DNA from: an uncultured Desulfomonile sp.
Lineage (GTDB): Bacteria > Desulfobacterota > Desulfomonilia > Desulfomonilales > Desulfomonilaceae
Direction: 5' to 3'
Assembly: GCA_937915285.1 (NCBI GenBank)
Contig: CALDNG010000434.1
Span: forward strand, 1 to 16,762
DNA length: 16,762 bases
How positions within the stretch are numbered: position 1 is the first letter of the stretch; each line of letters starts with the position of its first letter. The notes beneath the pieces were generated by a model. It searched no databases, was not told where the DNA came from, and worked only from the letters and a program-made list of their open reading frames with translations. Below are positions 7,812-13,658 of this stretch, in pieces. The position numbers and the translations under genes were made by a program.

Positions 7812-8135
7812 ATGCGATATTTCAGGTACTTGCTTTTAATTTCTGCTCTTGTTTTTACGGGCGCTTTTTTGAACGAGAATGGAATGAAGTCTCTGGAGGA
7901 GTTGGAGGGAAAAAAGGGGGCCTTGTCCAGAGAGAATCAGGAACTCGCTCTAGACATTGAATCCTTGGAAAGAATGGTCGGCAAGTTGCGAACAGACCCG
8001 AGGACCGTAGAGTTGGCCGCCAATCGAAAACTGGGAATGATACGTCAGGATGAGACTATTTATGTTTTCAGATCGTCAGACAGGAAGGCCCATAGGACCG
8101 TTGACCCCGACTACGGCCAGTCCCTCAACCCCTGA
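7812..8135 (+). CDS. ftsB: FtsB/DivIC-like septum formation initiator
   Basis: Proteins of this family are small bitopic membrane proteins that, with FtsL and FtsQ/DivIB, regulate septal peptidoglycan synthesis at the division site. The 107-residue product has a hydrophobic helix at about residues 4-20, a heptad-like coiled-coil segment at about 24-60 (SLEELEGKKGALSRENQEL), and the family motif RKLGMIRQDETIYVF at 72-86. Start choice is uncertain: ATG 7812 gives the short cytoplasmic N-terminus usual for FtsB, while ATG 7770 would add 14 residues; neither has a strong ribosome binding site. It is preceded by its own promoter and is not next to eno, its partner in many Proteobacteria. Confidence 0.82.
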   Translation: MRYFRYLLLISALVFTGAFLNENGMKSLEELEGKKGALSRENQELALDIESLERMVGKLRTDPRTVELAANRKLGMIRQDETIYVFRSSDRKAHRTVDPDYGQSLNP

Positions 8136-8154
8136 TGTCTTGATGCCTAGACGC

Positions 8155-8331
8155 CTATTTGAAGCAACCGAGTTGACATGCGCCAATTTTTATACCCATT
8201 TCGTTGAGAAGGTCTCCGAGTTTTTTCTTTGGCCATCCAACCGAATCAGCGATTTCGAACACCTGGACGCATGAAATTTTTTGGTTCAGGGATTTTTCCA
8301 ACAATATTTTTTTCACATCATCAATTTCCAT
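8155..8331 (-). CDS. Small uncharacterised protein with C-terminal CQLGCF motif
   Basis: This minus-strand gene encodes 58 residues beginning MEIDDVKKILLEK and ending MGIKIGACQLGCFK. It is supported by a strong AGGAGG (bases 8342-8347 read on the minus strand), 10 bases from the ATG. The sequence is helical in character. ISCVQVFEIADSVGWPKKKLGDLL (residues 19-42) looks like a winged-helix or helix-turn-helix unit, followed by a short strand-like end. Cys21, Cys52 and Cys56 are its only cysteines and could bind a metal or act in redox sensing; this is inference. I recall small anaerobe proteins with similar CQLG(C/L)F ends but know no function for them. It converges on the ftsB-like gene with 19 bases between stops and diverges from the DUF2156 gene. 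Confidence 0.72.
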   Translation of the reverse strand: MEIDDVKKILLEKSLNQKISCVQVFEIADSVGWPKKKLGDLLNEMGIKIGACQLGCFK

Positions 8332-8385
8332 TTTCTCACAGCCTCCTATTGGTTGATTTAATGACTTTGAAATATCAGAGGCAAC

Positions 8386-8414
8386 AGGATACATGTGCTA
8401 TAATCTTTTTGCAA
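8386..8414 (-). promoter_or_regulatory. Possible sigma-70 promoter of the small CQLGCF gene
   Basis: Read on the minus strand, TTGCAA (8414-8409) and TATCCT (8391-8386) are separated by 17 bases and lie about 55 bases upstream of the ATG at 8331. Each hexamer matches four of six consensus bases. It overlaps the candidate promoter in the other direction. Confidence 0.35.
8396..8404 (+). promoter_or_regulatory. Extended -10 promoter element for the DUF2156 gene
   Basis: TGCTATAAT at 8396-8404 is a perfect extended -10 element. No good -35 hexamer lies 17 bases upstream, which is tolerated with extended -10 promoters. Transcription would start near 8411, upstream of both candidate starts (8448 and 8523) of the DUF2156 gene. 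Confidence 0.5.
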
Positions 8415-8522
8415 ATTCATGTTTTACAGCGTTCTCATTGAAAAACGTTGTGGAACACAGACACTTGGGAATATTTCCCATTAATTAAGCATATACAGAG
8501 ATTGGGATTTAATAGTGAAATC

Positions 8523-9422
8523 ATGACAGTTTCCGCACTTGGTGATTTTCAGGAATTGCAACTGGTTGATAAGGGGATGTTTGACAAATTCTTGCGCGTT
8601 GACCCACCTAGGGCCTCTGAATACACTTTCACAAATCTTTTCATGTGGCGCCGAAAATATAATCCAAAATGGGCGGTATCGGATGACTGTCTCTTAATAA
8701 TTCTTGAGGAGTCCGGTGGTAAGCTGCTGGCGCTCCAACCCATTGGGAGCGGAAACAAGGTAGCTGCCATTGACACACTTAGCAGGGTTTTTCTGGCGGA
8801 GGGTCTGACTCCAGTTATTGGTCGGGTGACGGATGACTTTATTGAATCTTTCGTGGACTGTTCACGATTTGACCTGATTGAGGATCCAAACAATAGTGAC
8901 TATGTATATCAGGCCGAAAAACTCATCAGTCTTTCAGGGAATAAATATCATCGGAAGAAGAATCACCTCAACAGATTCATGAGAAACTATGATTTCGAGT
9001 ACCAGGCTTTCAGCATCGACCTGATCGACAACGTATTATCGCTTCAGGAGACCTGGTGCGAATTTCGGGATTGCTATGAGGATGACAACCTTTTTCATGA
9101 GGACCGGGCTGTATGTGAGGCCTTAAGTCATTTTCAGGCATTGTCTTTTAGCGGTGGGGCCATTCTGATTGACGGACAGGTTCAGGCTTTTTCCTTCGGC
9201 GAAATGCTGAATCCGGACACTGCGGTAATTCATATTGAAAAGGCCAATCCGGAGATTGAAGGCCTTTACACGGCGATAAACCAGCAGTTCTGCTCAGCTA
9301 CATGGTCTCATGCTAAATTTATAAATAGGGAGCAGGATTTAGGGCTTGAGGGACTCCGGAAGGCCAAACAGTCGTATTATCCTCATCACATGGTCAATAA
9401 ATGGACGATCCAGATGCGTTAG
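8523..9422 (+). CDS. DUF2156 family protein (tandem GNAT-like, phosphatidylglycerol lysyltransferase C-domain related)
   Basis: The 299-residue product matches the soluble DUF2156 family related to the catalytic domain of phosphatidylglycerol lysyltransferases (MprF), which has two GNAT-like folds. Visible family features are SEYTFTNLFMWRRKY (32-46), the GNKYHRKKNHLNRF block (139-152), and a C-terminal half with GGAILIDGQVQAFSFGE and the end LRKAKQSYYPHHMVNKW. Stand-alone members have no membrane part, and their substrate is generally unknown; an aminoacyl or acyl transfer is inference. The start is uncertain: ATG 8523 fits family N-termini best, whereas TTG 8448 would add 25 residues; neither has a clear ribosome binding site. 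The neighbouring genes do not reveal its role. Confidence 0.85.
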   Translation: MTVSALGDFQELQLVDKGMFDKFLRVDPPRASEYTFTNLFMWRRKYNPKWAVSDDCLLIILEESGGKLLALQPIGSGNKVAAIDTLSRVFLAEGLTPVIGRVTDDFIESFVDCSRFDLIEDPNNSDYVYQAEKLISLSGNKYHRKKNHLNRFMRNYDFEYQAFSIDLIDNVLSLQETWCEFRDCYEDDNLFHEDRAVCEALSHFQALSFSGGAILIDGQVQAFSFGEMLNPDTAVIHIEKANPEIEGLYTAINQQFCSATWSHAKFINREQDLGLEGLRKAKQSYYPHHMVNKWTIQMR

Positions 9423-9462
9423 ATCTTTGGCCGTTTGGAGCTAAATCAGAACTCTGTGGTGT

Positions 9463-9894
9463 TCAGGCAGGCTCCGTGATGGCGGAGCCTGAGCTTGCCG
9501 CCTTATCGCAACATCTTTCCGGATAATGGCGTTTCAGCGCTTCCGCTACCGCCTTCTTCAGATTTTCCACATCGTTTCCGGTTTTTTCGAGGAATGCTGC
9601 TACCTTGGTAATGGCTTCATGTCCGGCATGTTCGGTGAGGAAAGTGTAGATGATTACAGGAAGTTGTGGTCTAAGGTTCTGAAGTTCTTCAAGCGTTTCC
9701 AGACCATTTGAAAATGGCATCTCAAGGTCACAAATCAGTAAATCAGGCGGAGGCTCAAGGTTTATAATATCTATAAGTTCAATTCCATCCTTTGCTAGCT
9801 TAATTTTGAATCCAGCAACAGAAAATTCACGTTTTAAAAATTCCCTCACATTTCTATTTTTGTCGGCAATCAGGATAGTGAAAATATTTTCCAT
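9463..9894 (-). CDS. Stand-alone response regulator receiver protein
   Basis: The 143-residue product is a single CheY-like receiver domain (about 1-122) with a short tail and no DNA-binding or enzymatic output domain. Asp56 in LLICDLEMP is the expected phospho-acceptor, Thr84 the switch residue and Lys104 the conserved lysine. The acidic pocket is atypical: the usual pair of acidic residues after strand 1 is Asp11-Lys12 (ILIADKN). Such proteins pass phosphate to or from partner proteins or regulate by binding; the partner kinase is not in this window. ATG 9894 has AGAGG (9907-9903 on the minus strand) 8 bases upstream. A near-consensus sigma-54 promoter lies just upstream. The gene converges on the DUF2156 gene. 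Confidence 0.9.
   Translation of the reverse strand: MENIFTILIADKNRNVREFLKREFSVAGFKIKLAKDGIELIDIINLEPPPDLLICDLEMPFSNGLETLEELQNLRPQLPVIIYTFLTEHAGHEAITKVAAFLEKTGNDVENLKKAVAEALKRHYPERCCDKAASSGSAITEPA
9468..9491. repeat. Inverted repeat at the convergent end of the DUF2156 and receiver genes
   Basis: A perfect 9-base inverted repeat (CAGGCTCCG at 9468-9476, CGGAGCCTG at 9483-9491) with a 6-base loop lies within the last codons of the receiver gene. It is 46 bases past the DUF2156 stop. Neither strand has a T-run after it. It may act as a weak bidirectional terminator or an RNA 3' end stabiliser, but it is not a canonical intrinsic terminator. Confidence 0.5.
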
Positions 9895-9928
9895 GAGCCT
9901 CGCCTCTGAGAATCGTCATCAATTTATA

Positions 9929-9944
9929 AGCAATGCTCATGCCA
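9929..9944 (-). promoter_or_regulatory. Sigma-54 (RpoN) promoter of the receiver gene
   Basis: On the minus strand the sequence is TGGCATGAGCATTGCT, against the consensus TGGCACG-N4-TTGCT/A: one substitution, with the invariant GG and GC exactly 10 bases apart. The predicted transcription start is near 9918, giving a leader of about 24 bases that contains the ribosome binding site AGAGG and ends at the ATG at 9894. The geometry fits well. Confidence 0.7.
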
Positions 9945-10184
9945 AAATGAAATTCATGTGAATTGCTTGATCAATACCAGCGTCTTTTGAATAGCTATGT
10001 GTTTACCGGATTTTTTGATCGAGGGTAGTGTCAAAATATCTTACAGATCGTAAAAAACGGTCATTGCGGGATTCCAAATTGGAATTTGCGGTGGGACCTA
10101 CGGACAAAATGCTGGCATAAAGTCGCGTGAATCAGCCCTTTTTCTATGTTCAACATCAGTTTGAGGCAAAGATTTGTCAGCTAT
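9945..10184. other. Non-coding upstream region of the receiver gene with inverted repeats
   Basis: No coding frame is convincing here. Inverted repeats include AATTCA-TG-TGAATT at 9951-9964, just upstream of the sigma-54 site, and ATTCC-AAATT-GGAAT at 10071-10085, about 150-165 bases upstream of the predicted start. The latter is at a distance typical of enhancer sites for sigma-54 activators. These are candidates only. The region must also hold the 3' end of the secreted-protein transcript, but no intrinsic terminator was seen. Confidence 0.4.
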
Positions 10185-10664
10185 TCATTGAATTTGGGAT
10201 CTCCTGAATTTTGCAAATAGGCCTGGGTCTCCTGTTTCCTCAAAGACCTCTGTGGAAGTATACTGGTCCTTGTTGTCAAACCTCAAATACATTATTTCCT
10301 CCACATAAGACCCGTTTCTTTTATGTCTTAGTTCATGGCCATTCAGTCGCCATGATCCTTCTTCAACCGTCTGAGCGTCTCCTATTCTCGAAATTCTGCG
10401 GAATTTCCCGTCACTTTTGTATTCCAGGAAAAGGGTGAACGCATTTGGCCCCTTGCTCACGAATGGTCTGCCTTTGTAGGATTGGAGGTAGGGTTTGCCC
10501 GGCTCCTTGGTTTGGTAAATCTCCCAGGCGCCCACTAATTGACTCGATTCCTTTTCCTGGGAAGTTTTTTGATCACTCCTGCCCTCTTGAGCATAAATAG
10601 GGGGAAGGAACAGACTCATGGCACAGCTCATGTATATGGTGACAGCCCAATATCCAAGTCTCAA
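10185..10664 (-). CDS. Secreted lipocalin-like protein of unknown function
   Basis: The 159-residue product has a hydrophobic signal peptide (about residues 3-25, ending FLPPIYA before QEGRSD), so it is probably exported to the periplasm. From about residue 43 it shows beta-rich segments like small lipocalin-like domains: LVGAWEIYQTKEPG, FTLFLEYKSDGKFRRISR, EEGSWRLNGHELRHKRNGSY, and YLRFDNKDQYTSTEVFEETG. Such domains often bind small hydrophobic ligands, but no function can be assigned. The start is taken as TTG 10664 because AAAGGAG (10677-10671, minus strand) lies 6 bases upstream; an earlier TTG at 10682 would include that site inside the gene. No lipobox cysteine is evident. It stands alone, divergent from the membrane-protein gene. 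Confidence 0.78.
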   Translation of the reverse strand: MRLGYWAVTIYMSCAMSLFLPPIYAQEGRSDQKTSQEKESSQLVGAWEIYQTKEPGKPYLQSYKGRPFVSKGPNAFTLFLEYKSDGKFRRISRIGDAQTVEEGSWRLNGHELRHKRNGSYVEEIMYLRFDNKDQYTSTEVFEETGDPGLFAKFRRSQIQ

Positions 10665-10682
10665 GACAGTCTCCTTTAGCAA

Positions 10683-10955
10683 GCAACTAAAAAAAGAAAC
10701 CTGGTTGCCGAAATACCGAATAACAAATTATGTTTGTTTGATTCAATATGATAACATTCGGCTCGGTCTTTTTACAAGATGATTTAATGAATTGGGCTTT
10801 TTTCACTACCCGGATCGGGTTTTTCCCAATACGCACGGGAACCGACCGTCTTGCAACCGGATGCTCTTTCAGGCAGATTCCTGGGCGGACCGTGATTCCA
10901 TCGTGTTCGAGTCACGGGCCGACATTTTAGTAGTTCAAACTTTACTGGGGAAGCC
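10683..10955. other. Divergent intergenic region, promoters not clear
   Basis: These 273 bases separate the secreted-protein gene (-) from the membrane-protein gene (+). I see no gene. A weak minus-strand promoter is possible with TTATCA (10754-10749) and CATAAT (10732-10727) 16 bases apart. For the plus strand no pair of hexamers stood out. Confidence 0.35.
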
Positions 10956-12449
10956 ATGTCTTTTTTCTCTGGAAATAGAAGAACAGCATCGTTGAGAAAG
11001 GCGCGATTTTCGGCATCTAGCATTCTCTCCCTTGTTTTCACCTTAGTCGGGATTTTCATTGCTGTGTGGGGAGCATTAGTCATAAGGGACCTGTTCCACA
11101 TTGGAGTATCGCTACTGCCGCTTGGAAACGCTGAACAAACGGTGGATATGATCAAGAAAGCGTGGCCGAATGTGTTCGCTTTTTTTGTGAGTTTTGTTTC
11201 TTCTGTGAGTGCAGTCCTTTTCGGAACGGCCTGGTGCATCAGTGGACTTTTAGAAATTATTGGCAGGAAAGCACCAGCCGGGCAATCTGGTGATCTGGAC
11301 AATCCGATTCGCTTGGCCACCGATTTAGCCTTAATTGGGTTGGCGGACATTCATCCGCCAACCAGAGGGACAAAATCCGGCCGGTTTTCGAGTCGAGGCA
11401 TACGCTTAAGCGCCGTAGGCAAGATCATTCTCAGATCTACAGTCCTGTCTACAGTCAAGATTGCGCTTTTATGGGCGTTGTTTTTTGGTCTCATATTTGC
11501 GCTCCAAATGGCCCCTAGGCTTTTGTCTTCTCTCCTCTCAGCCCCTGTAGCCTTTTCAATTCCGTCTACTGCATCCATTCACGGTTTATTCGTCTTGCTG
11601 ATCCTGTTTAATCTAATCACAGTAATTTCTTTATTGGATAGAGGCAGCGGCGCCCTTGATTGTGGGAAAGAGGAGGCGGTGATTCGTGGAAGATTCGCCC
11701 CTTCCTTTTATCTCTCAATTTTTGAGGATGCCTTCAGCCTGCTCAACCCCAGGGGAACCGGCAGCGGTAACACCGTCAGAATGAGACATTCTTATAATAC
11801 AGAAGCGGTGGCGTGCCTGGTTGAGAGCCATCCATCTCCTGTAAACACCATTGGGACCCGATTGGGATTGTTACTCGCTCCTGTTGGTTTTATTTCTCTG
11901 TGCTGGGGTTTCCTGGAACTAATGGGCTTCTACTGGAGCAAGGGCTCTTTTCAGAATGTCGATTACGCATCAAAGGCGCTGGCCGGCGATATTGTGAATA
12001 TAGTATTTTTCATCGGTTTGATCTGGATTGGGTTATATTCACTTGATCGTGTCAGAATGCTTCTGGTGTTGGCGCGGTTTGAATCTATTGTAGCGCTATT
12101 AACACTGGAGCCCGTGTCTAGGCGGCTCGGCGCTGGGATGGAACATAAACCGGGGAGGAAAAGTGATGAGGTCTGGGATAGGGAAATCGGCTCTGGAAAA
12201 GAATTGTTAGATTGGACAAAGACCGCGGCTGTTGAGTCTCGCTATCGGGTTTCACTGATCTGGGCTAGCCTTATAAGTGAGGCTCTTTCGCCTGGTAGCC
12301 TAAGATATGTTGCGCGAATCCGCAAAGACGTCCAATCCGACAAGCTGGTGACAACGGTTTTTGGCTTGACTCAAAGCATCTGTTTTGAACGGGAAGACGA
12401 CAATCTTTCTGCGAGAAGTGAAGAGAGCGTTGATAAAGGGCAGGAGTAG
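10956..12449 (+). CDS. Hypothetical membrane protein with six predicted transmembrane helices
   Basis: I do not recognise this 497-residue protein. Hydrophobic segments lie at about residues 22-45, 73-100, 160-186, 209-227, 303-324 and 344-363, giving a probable six-helix inner-membrane protein. The 228-302 segment is a long soluble insert, and the hydrophilic C-terminal part of about 130 residues (365-497) is probably cytoplasmic, containing DREIGSGKELLDWTKTAAVE and ending in charged residues. There is no Walker motif, no transporter signature and no obvious enzymatic motif. The ATG at 10956 follows GGGGAA at 10947-10952, a modest ribosome binding site. It converges on the acs genes and is separated from them by a hairpin terminator. 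Its codon content looks like that of its neighbours. Confidence 0.75.
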   Translation: MSFFSGNRRTASLRKARFSASSILSLVFTLVGIFIAVWGALVIRDLFHIGVSLLPLGNAEQTVDMIKKAWPNVFAFFVSFVSSVSAVLFGTAWCISGLLEIIGRKAPAGQSGDLDNPIRLATDLALIGLADIHPPTRGTKSGRFSSRGIRLSAVGKIILRSTVLSTVKIALLWALFFGLIFALQMAPRLLSSLLSAPVAFSIPSTASIHGLFVLLILFNLITVISLLDRGSGALDCGKEEAVIRGRFAPSFYLSIFEDAFSLLNPRGTGSGNTVRMRHSYNTEAVACLVESHPSPVNTIGTRLGLLLAPVGFISLCWGFLELMGFYWSKGSFQNVDYASKALAGDIVNIVFFIGLIWIGLYSLDRVRMLLVLARFESIVALLTLEPVSRRLGAGMEHKPGRKSDEVWDREIGSGKELLDWTKTAAVESRYRVSLIWASLISEALSPGSLRYVARIRKDVQSDKLVTTVFGLTQSICFEREDDNLSARSEESVDKGQE

Positions 12450-12519
12450 TCAATTTGCTAGACGGAAGCTTTGAAAATTTGGCGCTTCCATTCAGCCGCG
12501 TGGTTTACACCTAAAAGAA

Positions 12520-12543
12520 CAGGGGAGGATTTCTCCTCCCCTG
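12520..12543. terminator. Hairpin terminator shared by convergent genes
   Basis: A perfect 10-base stem (CAGGGGAGGA at 12520-12529 and TCCTCCCCTG at 12534-12543) with a TTTC loop lies between the membrane-protein gene and acsE. On the minus strand it is followed by TTCTTTTAGG, giving a usable U-rich tract for the acs transcript. On the plus strand the following GATTAATTTAG is a poorer tract, so termination of the membrane-protein gene is less certain. Confidence 0.8.
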
Positions 12544-12593
12544 GATTAATTTAGCGCCTTCCGGTCTCGTCCGGGCTGGATGGGGGTCGGTTT

Positions 12594-13484
12594 CTAAAGT
12601 TCCAACCAGGAGTGTGAATACAGAGAGTGTCCCAAGAGCAGCTTGGCTGTCTTCACATAGTCTTTTTCCTGTTTTCCCATGCCGGATACATCGACCTCTT
12701 CACCATCAAATACTCTTCCGACCAGATTTTCGAGATCCATCATCTTGTCATGCGCAATATTGACGATAGTGTCATCAAAACCATCAAGGATGGCAGATGT
12801 AATGCCACATTTCTTCAGTATGCACAGATAGACCTGGTTGAGTATGTCTCTTAATTCGTCGGGGGATCCGTTTGAACAGTTTGACAGGCCGCATGTTGAC
12901 TGGGAGCCTGGAGCAAGATCGGGCAGCCACTGCATGAATGTAGTACAACCCTGCAATTCCTGCTGCTGTGATGACACTGGCACAACTATCGGATCAAACC
13001 AGATCTTCTCAAGGCCTATTCCTAATTCCGCCGTCTGGGTCATCATGCTGTCGAGAAGAACGGCCCTTTCATTTTCATCACGCGGGATTCCCTGCGGGCC
13101 CCACATAAGGCCGACCATCTCACATCCGTATTTGTTGACAAGCGGCAGTTGCAAGGCCATGCGTTCGGGAGTCGCCATGATGGAATTGATCACTGCCGGA
13201 CCAGATTTGGGAACGTAGACCTGAAGACCGGCTTCTACTGCGTCGTTGTTGGTGGTATCCAGAAACAACGGAAGATCTGTAGCTTCCTGAACTGTCTTGA
13301 CCAACCATTGCATCATTTCGGCTCCGCCTTTTCTCGCGGGGCCAAGGTTAAGATCCAGCAGGTCAGCTCCCCTCTCGGTGAGTTTGGCAGCCCATTCCTG
13401 GATAGGTTTGGGATCCTTTTCCCGCATGGCATTGCCAGTATACTTGGACATTATATTAATGTTCTCAGCCACCACCTTGATCAT
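12594..13484 (-). CDS. acsE: Methyltetrahydrofolate:corrinoid/iron-sulfur protein methyltransferase
   Basis: The enzyme transfers the methyl group of 5-methyltetrahydrofolate to the cobalt of the corrinoid iron-sulfur protein in the Wood-Ljungdahl pathway. The 296-residue TIM-barrel (pterin-binding/DHPS-like) sequence carries LLDLNLGP (42-49), LFLDTTN with Asp76, INS with Asn100, FDP with Asp164, and GLSNCS with Asn202. By comparison from memory with the Moorella enzyme, these correspond to its pterin-binding Asp and Asn residues. It is about 34 residues longer than the Moorella protein, mostly through an insertion at roughly 246-279. The ATG at 13484 has AGGAGG (13500-13495, minus strand) 10 bases upstream. 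It lies downstream of acsC across a 174-base gap, which supports the assignment. Confidence 0.9.
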   Translation of the reverse strand: MIKVVAENINIMSKYTGNAMREKDPKPIQEWAAKLTERGADLLDLNLGPARKGGAEMMQWLVKTVQEATDLPLFLDTTNNDAVEAGLQVYVPKSGPAVINSIMATPERMALQLPLVNKYGCEMVGLMWGPQGIPRDENERAVLLDSMMTQTAELGIGLEKIWFDPIVVPVSSQQQELQGCTTFMQWLPDLAPGSQSTCGLSNCSNGSPDELRDILNQVYLCILKKCGITSAILDGFDDTIVNIAHDKMMDLENLVGRVFDGEEVDVSGMGKQEKDYVKTAKLLLGHSLYSHSWLEL

Positions 13485-13658
13485 CGAACAGATACCTCCT
13501 ATTGACTCCCGTTCCCCAGAAGGAACGCTGTTTTAATTTAAATCTGAATAGCATACGTGGCAGTTAAATCAAAGGTAATAAGTTGCTACGCGTGTGTCGC
13601 CCAAACAGGTTATGCTGACGGCTGGATACAGACCGCCAGTAACCCGTTAGAGCTTATA
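13485..13658 (-). other. Spacer acsC-acsE without a gene
   Basis: This 174-base gap contains no convincing frame. On the minus strand an imperfect hairpin (CTGGCGG at 13639-13633 pairing with CCGTCAG at 13621-13615, one mismatch) lies 20 bases past the acsC stop but lacks a T-run. The acsE ribosome binding site is at 13495-13500. An internal promoter is possible but was not identified. Confidence 0.4.

Noticed and set aside
10105..10130. Second sigma-54-like site on the plus strand (TGGCATAAAGTCGCG)
   Set aside because: The -12 part lacks TTGC, and no plus-strand gene follows at a sensible distance.
10784..11350. Minus-strand open frame of about 188 codons overlapping the six-helix membrane protein gene
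   Set aside because: The plus-strand frame is far longer and encodes coherent hydrophobic helices; the antisense product is rich in Arg, Ser and Pro, like a shadow frame.
13149..13505. Plus-strand open frame of about 118 codons opposite acsE
   Set aside because: It is antisense to a well-supported gene, with no family resemblance.
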